A stretch of DNA of 18,726 bases from an uncultured Prevotella sp. (GCA_938018155.1 CALIIG010000170.1:1-18726), one strand, 5' to 3'. Positions 8,439 through 15,562 are shown, counted from the first letter of the stretch. The notes: generated by a model from the letters alone, not told the origin. A program made the numbers and translations.

Positions 8439-9542
8439 TTATACGTTGAAACGGAAGTGCATAATGTCGCCGTCCTGCACCTCATAGTCCTTGCCTTCAA
8501 TGCCAAGTTTGCCGGCTTCACGTACGGCAGCTTCGGAGCCATACTTCATATAGTCGTCGTATTTAATCACTTCGGCACGGATAAAACCCTTTTCAAAGTC
8601 GGTGTGTATGACGCCGGCGCACTGCGGTGCTTTCCATCCCTTGTGGAAAGTCCAGGCTTTTACTTCCATCTCACCGGCTGTTATGAACGTCTGAAGATTG
8701 AGTAAATGGTATGCCTTTTTGATGAGGCGGTTTACGCCCGGCTCTGTCATTCCCAGCTCGTCAAGGAATAGTTTCTTGTCGTCATAACTGTCGAGCGAAG
8801 CAATATCTTCTTCTGTCCTGGCAGCAATTACCATGGCTTCGGCTCCCTCGCCGGCGGCAATGTCTTCAATTATTTTGCTGTACGCGTTGCCTGTCTTGGC
8901 ACTTGCCTCGTCAACATTGCAAACATACAGCACGGGTTTCGTCGTGAGCAGGAACAAATCGTGGGCTGCTTTCTGCTCCTCCTTGCTTTCAAAGGTTACC
9001 AATCGCGCGTTCTGGCCCTTGTCAAGCACCTCTTTATAGGCTTTCAATACGCTTACAAGTGTCCTGGCTTCCTTGTTACCCGTGGCAGCAATCTTCTCTT
9101 GTTTGGCCAGCTGACTGTCGATGGTTTCGAGGTCTTTCAGCTGAAGCTCGGTATCAATAATGCCTTTATCGGCTGCCGGATCGACGGGAGCACCGCCTTC
9201 GCGCACCACGTTGTTGTCGTCGAAACAGCGGATAACATGGATGATGGCGTCGCACTCGCGAATATTTCCGAGGAATTTGTTGCCCAGTCCTTCGCCTTTT
9301 GATGCGCCCTTTACGAGGCCTGCGATGTCAACTATCTCGCAAGTGGCGGGTACAATACGCCCGGGATGTACAATCTCAGCGAGCTTTGTAAGACGCTCAT
9401 CAGGCACACTGATAACGCCTAAATTGGGTTCAATAGTACAAAAAGGGAAGTTTGCGGCCTGCGCTTTGGCACTTGAAAGGCAATTGAAAAGCGTAGATTT
9501 GCCCACGTTAGGCAAGCCTACGATACCACATTTTAATGACAT
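8439..9542 (-). CDS. ychF: Ribosome-associated ATPase YchF (Obg family, OLA1-like)
   Basis: From the ATG at 9542 the product is 367 residues, the normal length for YchF. It carries G1 'GLPNVGKS' (9-16), the switch I-like 'NFPFCTIEPN', G3 'DIAGL' (72-76), and 'NVDE' (209-212) where GTPases have NKxD; NxxE is the family mark of ATP preference. The middle part is the helical domain and residues from about 284 form the TGS domain ending 'EVQDGDIMHFRFNV'. The family binds ribosomes and has been linked to stress responses and translation control. An in-frame ATG at 9584 would add 14 residues without family similarity, and those codons contain a strong hairpin, so the shorter start is preferred. lgt follows on the same strand. 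Confidence 0.95.
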   Translation of the reverse strand: MSLKCGIVGLPNVGKSTLFNCLSSAKAQAANFPFCTIEPNLGVISVPDERLTKLAEIVHPGRIVPATCEIVDIAGLVKGASKGEGLGNKFLGNIRECDAIIHVIRCFDDNNVVREGGAPVDPAADKGIIDTELQLKDLETIDSQLAKQEKIAATGNKEARTLVSVLKAYKEVLDKGQNARLVTFESKEEQKAAHDLFLLTTKPVLYVCNVDEASAKTGNAYSKIIEDIAAGEGAEAMVIAARTEEDIASLDSYDDKKLFLDELGMTEPGVNRLIKKAYHLLNLQTFITAGEMEVKAWTFHKGWKAPQCAGVIHTDFEKGFIRAEVIKYDDYMKYGSEAAVREAGKLGIEGKDYEVQDGDIMHFRFNV

Positions 9543-9560
9543 ATCTTCTAAAGTGTTATT

Positions 9561-9576
9561 CACCGGAAGGCCGGTG
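9561..9576 (-). other. Hairpin in the ychF leader
   Basis: CACCGG (9561-9566) and CCGGTG (9571-9576) form a perfect 6 bp GC-rich stem with a 4-base loop. It lies 18 bases upstream of the ychF start codon and downstream of its promoter, so it would fold in the mRNA leader. Confidence 0.5.
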
Positions 9577-9605
9577 ACATACAAAACGTTTTATATTATT
9601 GATTG

Positions 9606-9613
9606 CAAAGTTA
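9606..9613 (-). promoter_or_regulatory. -7 promoter box for ychF-lgt
   Basis: The minus strand reads TAACTTTG here, an exact match to the Bacteroidetes TAnnTTTG box. It predicts a leader of roughly 60 bases before the ATG at 9542. No clear -33 TTTG is seen at the usual distance. Confidence 0.6.
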
Positions 9614-9666
9614 GCAAATTATTCATAATCGGGCAGGTAAAAACTGCATTTATCGTGAACCTTGTG

Positions 9667-10800
9667 CTACCTTTCGTTCTGTATCCAAAGGCTTAACAGC
9701 GGGTCAGAAATGTGGTAACTGTGTTCCTGTCCGGTGATAAGATCATACTCTAATAACCTTTTAACAGCCGACTGTACGCTGCTTTGCGACCTCAAATTGT
9801 GATTACGCACAAACGATGCCGATGTTATTTGTCGGGCTGTACCCTCTTTACATATGGCATAAAGCAGGGCTTTCTGTTGCTCTGATATAAACAACATCAT
9901 TTCACGCAGGCGTGTATCGTTTTCCTGTACAAAACGCTGTATTATCTTTTGCGCCATGGCCTCGGTACAAACCTCATGTGACGGCACTTCCATAAAGCAG
10001 TCGTGCATCATTCGTTGCATATAATAAGTAACGCCCTCAAAGGTGTTATACACGTTCGTTACGGCTTCTTTTTCTATGTCTTTCTGTCCGTCTGTGAAGT
10101 GCTTTTTAACGAATTTCAGATAGGTTTCTTCGGGTATGGCATCTAATTGTATGAGTGTTGCACTCTGATAAAAGGGACGCTTGTTCGACAAGAACATTTC
10201 GTTGAGAATGCGTCTGCGACTTCCTGCAAATATAAAATTGGCGTTGCTGCATCGCTGTATGCGTGTGCGGAGGATGGCTTCCACGTTTTTTTCAGGATAG
10301 TTTGTTATCTGCTGAAACTCGTCAATCGCAATAATGCACCGCTTATCGGCCTTTTCGATGTAGGTAAATATCTCGTCGAGGGTATATTCGGGCGTTGTAA
10401 TGTCGCCTAATTTAATATCGAAAGTAGGCATGTTTTGTATAGGGTCGAAGCCGAAACTGGCACTTAACGACCGCAGTGTAGCCGCAAAAAGTTTGAGTAA
10501 GCGTTCGCTACGTCGCGCCAATTGCTTGTAAACAACGTTACCTAACGCCTGTATGAACTCATGCAAAGAGGTGGTTTGCAGAATGTCGGCTTGCAGCGTG
10601 TAGTAGTTGTTACGTATGGCAGGCTTGTCGAAACAATAATCGATAAGTTTCGATTTGCCCATACGGCGTGGCGAAATCAGTACTATATTCTCCTGGTTTT
10701 CGATGCAATTGATAAGTCGTTTCGATTCTTCTTTTCGATCACAAAAGTATTTTGCAGGAATCTTCCCCGCTACAACGAAGGGGTTTATGGTTACTGTCAT
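9667..10800 (-). CDS. Archaeal-type AAA family ATPase with C-terminal winged helix
   Basis: The 377-residue protein has the layout of the archaeal ATPase (MNS/STAND-related) family seen as stand-alone genes in Bacteroidales. The N-terminus 'INPFVVAGKIPAKYFCDR' leads into Walker A 'SPRRMGKS' (43-50, Lys49), which starts with Ser rather than the usual Gly. Walker B is 'IIAIDEF' (Asp160/Glu161), and 'FIFAGSRRR' (189-197) holds the sensor 1 region. 'FEGVTYYMQRM' near 254-264 and the C-terminal 'ISDPLLSLWIQ' are typical of the family. Residues about 308-355 look like a winged-helix DNA-binding domain. Substrate and role are unknown; related genes have been suggested to act in DNA handling, defence or signalling. 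It has its own promoter and a palindrome just upstream. It lies between ychF and polA on the same strand. Confidence 0.8.
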   Translation of the reverse strand: MTVTINPFVVAGKIPAKYFCDRKEESKRLINCIENQENIVLISPRRMGKSKLIDYCFDKPAIRNNYYTLQADILQTTSLHEFIQALGNVVYKQLARRSERLLKLFAATLRSLSASFGFDPIQNMPTFDIKLGDITTPEYTLDEIFTYIEKADKRCIIAIDEFQQITNYPEKNVEAILRTRIQRCSNANFIFAGSRRRILNEMFLSNKRPFYQSATLIQLDAIPEETYLKFVKKHFTDGQKDIEKEAVTNVYNTFEGVTYYMQRMMHDCFMEVPSHEVCTEAMAQKIIQRFVQENDTRLREMMLFISEQQKALLYAICKEGTARQITSASFVRNHNLRSQSSVQSAVKRLLEYDLITGQEHSYHISDPLLSLWIQNER

Positions 10801-10816
10801 ATGCTGTTTGTTTTTG

Positions 10817-10824
10817 CAAATATA
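10817..10824 (-). promoter_or_regulatory. -7 promoter box for the AAA ATPase gene
   Basis: The minus strand reads TATATTTG, an exact TAnnTTTG match, 16 bases before the ATG at 10800. The predicted transcript leader is therefore only about 10 bases long. No convincing -33 TTTG is present; the region is A/T-rich and overlaps an inverted repeat. Confidence 0.6.
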
Positions 10825-10849
10825 TCGAATTTTCTCTATATTATGTGAT

Positions 10850-10892
10850 TAACATTATGCTTTTAACATAATGTTATTTGCATTATATAATG
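10850..10892. promoter_or_regulatory. Paired palindromes upstream of the AAA ATPase promoter, candidate operator
   Basis: TAACATTATG (10850-10859) is the exact reverse complement of CATAATGTTA (10867-10876), with a 7-base spacer. Five bases further on lies the perfect 12 bp palindrome CATTATATAATG (10881-10892). All four half-sites share a CATTAT/ATAATG core. The first repeat begins 26 bp upstream of the -7 box, covering the -33 region, where a regulator of the ATPase gene would be expected to bind. Confidence 0.5.
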
Positions 10893-10988
10893 ATGATGTT
10901 GTATATAATAGCTTATAATCAGCAAGTTAACTAAAACTATTGCTTGTAGCATGAAGGGAAAATATAAAAAAACATGCCAACATAAACT

Positions 10989-11055
10989 GTATGTTTTGTA
11001 TTTGACAGTCCCATAAAACATACCTCAAATTGCTATCTGTTTTGTTGTTTATGGG
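10989..11055. repeat. Two mutually exclusive inverted repeats
   Basis: GTATGTTTT (10989-10997) pairs with AAAACATAC (11015-11023). CCCATAAA (11010-11017) pairs with TTTATGGG (11048-11055). The two right/left arms overlap at 11015-11017, so only one stem can form at a time. No function is assigned. Confidence 0.4.
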
Positions 11056-11091
11056 TGTAATATAAACCTGATACTGCCGTATTATGTAATG

Positions 11092-11336
11092 CAAAAGCCT
11101 GCATTGTTACCCTCAAAATTACATATTGCTTCGCTCAAAAGCCTGTATTTGTCATCGTTCGACGGCCGTCAGCAGCGCGTACGACGGCCGTCACACCCAT
11201 TGTTCGACGACCGTCGTACGCGCTGCTGACGGCCGTCGAACACTCACTGTTACAACGTAATCTTTCCACTGTCACAGTCTATTCTCCCTATCGTTACGGC
11301 CTATTTCTCTCGTTGTCACAGTCTATTCTACCTATC
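11092..11336. repeat. 22/44 bp-periodic degenerate repeat array
   Basis: CAAAAGCCTG occurs at 11092 and 11136 (44 bp apart), CTCAAAA at 11112 and 11134 (22 bp), and a 23-base unit starting TGTCACAGTCTATTCT at 11270 and 11314 (44 bp, one mismatch). YGTYAC occurs at 11248, 11270, 11292 and 11314, exactly 22 bp apart. Between them lie four 10 bp palindromes at 22-23 bp spacing. The units are degenerate and contiguous, so this is not a CRISPR array. The period is about two turns of B-DNA. Confidence 0.7.
11157..11241. repeat. 36 bp near-perfect inverted repeat made of four GACGGCCGTC palindromes
   Basis: Bases 11157-11192 pair with 11206-11241 at 35 of 36 positions (C11188/A11210 is the mismatch) around a 13-base loop. 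Each arm contains two copies of the 10 bp palindrome GACGGCCGTC, at 11161, 11183, 11206 (variant GACGACCGTC) and 11228. The element is strikingly G/C-rich compared with the surrounding spacer and would form a very stable RNA hairpin or DNA cruciform. It is not followed by a T-run, so it is not a standard terminator. Confidence 0.9.
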
Positions 11337-11444
11337 AAAACATAATACTACGCTTTATATCGCGTAATAATTTGCTCAAAACGATTGTGACACCACTCTC
11401 AGATTCTCCTCCCAATGTATTATCCGCTTAAAATAACATCATAC

Positions 11445-11491
11445 AATAAAGGCAGGCAGCGCATCGTTAAAACGCACTGCTTGCCTTTATT
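11445..11491 (-). terminator. Hairpin downstream of polA, likely polA terminator
   Basis: AATAAAGGCAGGCAG (11445-11459) pairs with CTGCTTGCCTTTATT (11477-11491), with a single G.T wobble. On the minus strand, after the polA 3' region, it is followed by GTATGATGTTATTTTAAG, which is moderately T-rich. It lies about 120 bp beyond the polA stop codon. Confidence 0.6.
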
Positions 11492-11609
11492 ACTCTTTTA
11501 CTTGATTACCTTTTTACTTTTAAAAGCTTCCTGTTACTCTCTTGCTCTTTTCCTTTTCTCCCTTTGCTTCCCTCTTTTTAATCTTTTAATTTTTTACTTT
11601 TTTACCTTT
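11490..11609. repeat. Octamer-periodic pyrimidine tract (TTACYTTT-like) beside polA
   Basis: The plus strand is almost pure pyrimidine plus A and repeats with a period of 8. TTACTCTT, TTACTTGA, TTACCTTT and TTACTTTT begin at 11490, 11498, 11506 and 11514; TTACTCTC, TTGCTCTT and TTCCTTTT at 11534, 11542 and 11550; TTAATCTT, TTAATTTT, TTACTTTT and TTACCTTT at 11578, 11586, 11594 and 11602. Read on the minus strand it is a purine-rich polA 3' region ending at the hairpin at 11445-11491. Confidence 0.65.
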
Positions 11610-11612
11610 AAA

Positions 11613-14375
11613 TCAGTGTGCCTCCAGCCAGTTGTCGCCCCATCCTGCGTCAGCAATGAGCGGCACGTTAAGCTGGCAGGCCTTCTGCATTTCGTCGATA
11701 ACTATCTGCTCTACTTTAGAAGCCTCATCGGGATAAACCGAAAAATTAAGCTCGTCGTGCACCTGAAGAATCATCTTTGAGCGAATACCCTCAGTCTTAA
11801 AACGTCGCCATATACGAATCATTGCAATTTTAATGATGTCGGCTTCCGACCCCTGGATAGGTGCATTGATGGCATTTCGTTCGGCAAAACCGCGCACAGT
11901 AGCGTTGCGCGACGTAATATCGGGCAGATAACGACGGCGTCCGAACATGGTCTCGGCATAGCCCTTTTCGCGTGCTTTCTGTTTAGCCTGCTCCATATAA
12001 GCCTGTACCTTTGGGAACGTTTTAAAATAATCGTCTATCAACTGGCGTGCTTCGACATTGCCAATACCCATGCGTTGGGCCAGTCCGTAGGTGGTAATGC
12101 CGTATATTATGCCAAAATTGGCCTGCTTAGCCTTTTTGCGTTGCTGGTCGGTAACATCGTTGACGTTCTCCTTCCATATCTTTGCGGCAGTGGCACGGTG
12201 TATGTCGATGCCCTCCCTGAATGCCTCAATCATGTTCTCATCGCCCGACAGATGCGCCATGATTCTTAGCTCTATCTGACTGTAATCGGCTGAAAAGAAA
12301 CGGCATCCGGACTCAGGAATAAAACACTTTCTGATTTCTTTTCCGTCGTCATCGCGCACAGGGATGTTCTGTAAATTGGGGTCTGACGACGACAAACGGC
12401 CCGTAGCGGTCACCGCCTGGTTAAAGGATGTGTGAATATGATGCGTATGAGGGTTGATGAGTTTGGGCAAAGCCTCGACGTATGTGCCCAATAACTTTTT
12501 CATTCCACGATAGTTCAGAATGTCTTCAACGATGGGAGCGCGGTCCCTCAGTTGCAGCAACACCTCTTCAGAAGTAACAAATTGCCCGGTCTTTGTTTTC
12601 TTGGGCTTGTCGACAATTTGCATTTTGCCAAAGAGAATATCGCCTACCTGCTTGGGTGACGAGATGTTAAACTCTTCGCCTGCCAGCTCATAGGCGTGGT
12701 GTTCGTAGGCCTGCATGCGGTCGGTAAAGACGCGGTGGGTTTCTTTCAGCGATTCGGTATCGAGACAAACACCGTTTAATTCCATATCGGCCAGCACCTT
12801 GACGAGCGGCATTTCAATATCGTAGAACAAGCGTTCGCCGCCTGCTTCTTTCAGTTTGGGTTCGAGAACGTTCTTCAATTGTAGTGTAATATCGGCATCT
12901 TCGGCCGCATAATCGCATATGTCGGTAGGGGGGAGGTCGCGCATCGACTTCTGATTCTTCCCCTTTTGGCCTATTAATTCCTCAATGTGTATGGTTTGAT
13001 AGTTCAGCAATGTTTCGGCCATGTAGTCCATGTTATGGCGCAGCTCGGGCTGGATGATGTAGTGGGCGAGCATCGTGTCAAACATAGGCCCCTGTAAATC
13101 GATGCCATATCGGCGCAGCACCATGTAATCGTACTTAATGTTCTGGCCTACTTTTACAATATCTTTATTTTCATAAAGCGGCTTAAAAATATTCACCATG
13201 GCTTCGGCTTCACGTCGGTTAGCGGGTATGGCAACGTAATAAGCCTCGTGTTCGGCCACCGAAAAGCTCAAACCAACCAATTCAGCATCAATAGCACTTG
13301 TTGATGTAGTTTCGGTGTCTAAACTTAATATTTTATTTGTCAATAAAAAGTCATGCAATTCAGATGCTTTCCTTTGATTATCAACTAATTGGTATTTATG
13401 TTCGGTGGTTTTTATGCTCTCATGACTCGAAAATTCCGGGACGGTCGGACTCTCGGCCGCAAATTCGCCAAAAAGAGAAGGCTGGTTGTTCGTTGTTTTT
13501 GACTTATTTTCAGACTTGTTAAGGAATCGTTCGGTAAACTTCCTGAACTCGAGATTTTCGAAGATGGCACGTAACTTCTCTTCGTTGGGTTGTTGGCGTT
13601 TGAGTTTTTCGAGGTCGAGGGTCAACGGTACGTCCGTACGGATGGTGGCTAAAAACTTAGATACCTTAATATCATCGACGGCAGCCTCAACCTTTTCGCG
13701 CATTTTGCCTTTGAGTTGACTGCTGTTTTCGATGAGGCCTTCGCAAGAACCGAATTCCCTTATCAGCTTAACGGCCGTCTTTTCACCCACACCAGGGCAG
13801 CCCGGATAGTTGTCGGCCGAGTCGCCCATCAGCGCAAGGAGGTCGATAACCTGATGTGCAGATGCAACGCCATACTTGTCTTCTATTTGCTGTTCGCCAA
13901 TAATGTCGTAACCTCCACCATGCCGGGGACGGTACATATAAACGTTTTTGCGTATCAATTGACCGTAATCCTTGTCGGGAGTAAGCATATAAGTGTCGAC
14001 CCCTGCTTTGCCAGCCTGTAGAGCTAACGTGCCAATGACATCGTCGGCCTCAAAGCCAGGCGATACAAGAACGGGGATGTGCATGGCACTTAATATCTCT
14101 TTGATAATGGGAACAGCCTGTTTTATGTCTTCGGGCGTGGCCTGACGCTGTGCCTTATAGGGTGGATAGGCTTCGTGACGAAAGGTTTTTCCCTCGTCAA
14201 AAGCCACGCCAATATAAGATGGTTGTTCCTTATCGCTAATTTCCTTTAGCGTGTTACAGAACCCTAAAATGGCTGATGTGTTAAGACCTTTTGAATTGAT
14301 TGTGGGCCGGTTTATGAAAGCATAATACGACCTGAAGATAATGGCGTATGCGTCAAGAAGAAAGAGCTTGTCCAT
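11613..14375 (-). CDS. polA: DNA polymerase I with 5' nuclease, proofreading and polymerase domains
   Basis: The 920-residue protein is a complete Pol I. Residues 1 to about 290 form the 5'-3' nuclease ('EADDVIGTLA', 'DKDYGQL', 'GDSADNYPG'). A variable linker of about 40 residues follows. The 3'-5' exonuclease keeps its metal-binding residues: Asp353/Glu355 (LDTETT), Asn412/Asp416 (QNIKYD) and Tyr489/Asp493 (YAAED), so proofreading should be active. In the polymerase domain, motif A is 'DYSQIE' (Asp697), motif B includes Arg746, Lys750, Phe754 and Tyr758, and motif C is 'VHDE' (Asp874/Glu875). It removes RNA primers and fills gaps in lagging-strand synthesis and repair. It is divergent from the polyprenyl synthase gene, with a 75 bp shared upstream region. 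A 120 bp purine-rich 3' region precedes its likely terminator. Confidence 0.98.
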   Translation of the reverse strand: MDKLFLLDAYAIIFRSYYAFINRPTINSKGLNTSAILGFCNTLKEISDKEQPSYIGVAFDEGKTFRHEAYPPYKAQRQATPEDIKQAVPIIKEILSAMHIPVLVSPGFEADDVIGTLALQAGKAGVDTYMLTPDKDYGQLIRKNVYMYRPRHGGGYDIIGEQQIEDKYGVASAHQVIDLLALMGDSADNYPGCPGVGEKTAVKLIREFGSCEGLIENSSQLKGKMREKVEAAVDDIKVSKFLATIRTDVPLTLDLEKLKRQQPNEEKLRAIFENLEFRKFTERFLNKSENKSKTTNNQPSLFGEFAAESPTVPEFSSHESIKTTEHKYQLVDNQRKASELHDFLLTNKILSLDTETTSTSAIDAELVGLSFSVAEHEAYYVAIPANRREAEAMVNIFKPLYENKDIVKVGQNIKYDYMVLRRYGIDLQGPMFDTMLAHYIIQPELRHNMDYMAETLLNYQTIHIEELIGQKGKNQKSMRDLPPTDICDYAAEDADITLQLKNVLEPKLKEAGGERLFYDIEMPLVKVLADMELNGVCLDTESLKETHRVFTDRMQAYEHHAYELAGEEFNISSPKQVGDILFGKMQIVDKPKKTKTGQFVTSEEVLLQLRDRAPIVEDILNYRGMKKLLGTYVEALPKLINPHTHHIHTSFNQAVTATGRLSSSDPNLQNIPVRDDDGKEIRKCFIPESGCRFFSADYSQIELRIMAHLSGDENMIEAFREGIDIHRATAAKIWKENVNDVTDQQRKKAKQANFGIIYGITTYGLAQRMGIGNVEARQLIDDYFKTFPKVQAYMEQAKQKAREKGYAETMFGRRRYLPDITSRNATVRGFAERNAINAPIQGSEADIIKIAMIRIWRRFKTEGIRSKMILQVHDELNFSVYPDEASKVEQIVIDEMQKACQLNVPLIADAGWGDNWLEAH

Positions 14376-14396
14376 GTAAATGATTATTTCTCACGG

Positions 14397-14404
14397 TAAA
14401 ATTA
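14397..14404 (-). promoter_or_regulatory. Weak -7 box candidate for polA
   Basis: The minus strand reads TAATTTTA, one base from the TAnnTTTG consensus, 21 bases before the polA ATG at 14375. No better box is seen in the 75 bp between the divergent genes. Confidence 0.35.
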
Positions 14405-14412
14405 ATAAAATA

Positions 14413-14445
14413 TTGCTACAATATCCAATAAAATAACTACTTTTG
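14413..14445 (+). promoter_or_regulatory. Promoter of the polyprenyl synthase gene, predicting a leaderless mRNA
   Basis: TACTTTTG at 14438-14445 is an exact TAnnTTTG match and TTG at 14413-14415 lies 22 bp upstream as a -33 element. The box ends only 5 bases before the ATG at 14451. Bacteroidetes start sites usually fall a few bases past the box, so the transcript should begin at or next to the A of the start codon. Confidence 0.65.
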
Positions 14446-14450
14446 TAACA

Positions 14451-15443
14451 ATGAACACGAGTGAAATAGATTATCTTTCAATTATTACGGAGCCTATAAG
14501 TTCGGAGTTGACTGATTTCATCGCGCTTTTTAACCAGTCGCTTTCTCACACGAATGGCATGCTGATGCAGGCACTCGACCATATACGCCAGCGTGGAGGA
14601 AAGCGTATGCGCCCCATATTGATACTGCTGATGGCAAAGAATTTTGGCCAGATTACCAGTGCTACACAGCATGCTGCGGTGGGGTTGGAGTTGTTGCATA
14701 CTGCATCGCTCGTGCATGACGATGTGGTTGATGAGAGTGGAGAGCGTCGCGGACAGGCGTCGGTGAACAAGGTGTTCGACAATAAGGTGGCTGTATTGGT
14801 GGGCGATTATATCCTTTCGACAGCACTGATGCAGGTAAGTTTCACCCATTCAGAGGTTATTGTACGGAATTTGGCCGAACTGGGACGGACGTTGTCGAAC
14901 GGCGAAATACTTCAATTATCAAATATTCAAAATCAGGAAATATCAGAGAATGTTTACTATCAGGTAATCAAACAGAAAACTGCGGCACTGTTTGAAGCCT
15001 GTGCAGCCCTTGGAGTATTGTCGGCAGGTGCCGGTGAAAATGATATAGACGGAGCGCGACGGTTCGGGCAAAATCTGGGCATAATCTTCCAGATTCGTGA
15101 CGATATTTTTGATTATTACGACCATGGCGATATAGGTAAGCCCACAGGTAACGACATGATGGAAGGCAAATTAACGCTTCCTGTTATTTATGCGCTGATG
15201 TCGACGCAAGATAATGACATGCTTGCGTTGGCGGGAAAAGTGAAGAACGGCAGTGTGACAAAGGAGGAAATAGCCCGTCTTGTTGATTTTACCAAGGTGC
15301 ATGGAGGCATTGAATATGCCGAAAAACGCATGTGGGACTTTCATGCAGAGGCCATGCTTTTTATCAATTCGGAGGTGAAAGATGAGGCTGTTCAGCGTAG
15401 TTTAAAAACCTATCTCGATTATGTGATAGAGCGAAAACTGTAA
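14451..15443 (+). CDS. Long-chain polyprenyl diphosphate synthase (IspB-type)
   Basis: The 330-residue protein is a trans-type prenyltransferase. It has 'GGKRMRP' (49-55), the first Asp-rich motif 'DDVVD' (90-94) followed by 'ERRG', 'KTAALFEACAALG' near 176, and the second Asp-rich motif 'DDIFD' (217-221) with 'GKPTGNDMMEGKLTLPVIYAL' spread after it. It adds isopentenyl diphosphate units to an allylic primer, making the side chain of menaquinone in this group. Small residues (Ala85, Ser86) at the fourth and fifth positions before the first motif fit a long-chain product; exact chain length cannot be read. The ATG at 14451 matches the usual N-terminal length of the family. It is transcribed alone, divergent from polA, from a promoter placed so close that the mRNA is probably leaderless, and ends at a strong terminator. 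Confidence 0.92.
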   Translation: MNTSEIDYLSIITEPISSELTDFIALFNQSLSHTNGMLMQALDHIRQRGGKRMRPILILLMAKNFGQITSATQHAAVGLELLHTASLVHDDVVDESGERRGQASVNKVFDNKVAVLVGDYILSTALMQVSFTHSEVIVRNLAELGRTLSNGEILQLSNIQNQEISENVYYQVIKQKTAALFEACAALGVLSAGAGENDIDGARRFGQNLGIIFQIRDDIFDYYDHGDIGKPTGNDMMEGKLTLPVIYALMSTQDNDMLALAGKVKNGSVTKEEIARLVDFTKVHGGIEYAEKRMWDFHAEAMLFINSEVKDEAVQRSLKTYLDYVIERKL

Positions 15444-15465
15444 CATCTCTTATCGTCTATATCGT

Positions 15466-15510
15466 CGTTACGCCGTAATTGTTTTGCAATTACGGCGTAA
15501 CGGCTTTTTT
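15466..15510 (+). terminator. Strong Rho-independent terminator of the polyprenyl synthase gene
   Basis: Bases 15466-15481 and 15487-15502 form a perfect 16 bp stem (CGTTACGCC...GGCGTAACG) with a 5-base TTTTG loop, followed by GC and six T residues at 15505-15510. It starts 22 bp after the stop codon. Confidence 0.93.
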
Positions 15511-15562
15511 ATACACTATATCTCATTAGCTCTCAGCTATTGGGTTTGGCCAAAAGAACTTG

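Larger units (their letters stand above)
10801..11612. other. 812 bp gene-free, repeat-rich spacer between the AAA ATPase and polA
   Basis: No credible gene was found on either strand. From left to right the spacer holds the ATPase promoter and its palindromes (10817-10892), overlapping hairpins (10989-11055), 22 bp-periodic repeats with a 36 bp inverted repeat (11092-11336), A/T-rich sequence without recognised features (11337-11444), a hairpin (11445-11491) and an octamer-periodic tract reaching the polA stop codon (11490-11609). Each is described separately. Confidence 0.8.

Noticed and set aside
9543..9584. 14-residue N-terminal extension of YchF
   Set aside because: YchF proteins begin at the MSLKCGIVG-type strand, and the extra codons overlap a leader hairpin.
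11157..11241. Long hairpin as a Rho-independent terminator
   Set aside because: Neither side has a T-run, it is far from any gene end, and a better hairpin follows polA at 11445-11491.
11092..11336. CRISPR array from the regular 22/44 bp repeats
   Set aside because: Units are contiguous and degenerate, there is no conserved repeat separated by unique spacers of similar length, and no cas gene is near.
11415..11780. 121-codon open frame on the plus strand
   Set aside because: It runs through the octamer pyrimidine tract and then antisense to the polA 3' end; the Leu/Phe-rich product follows from the low-complexity DNA.
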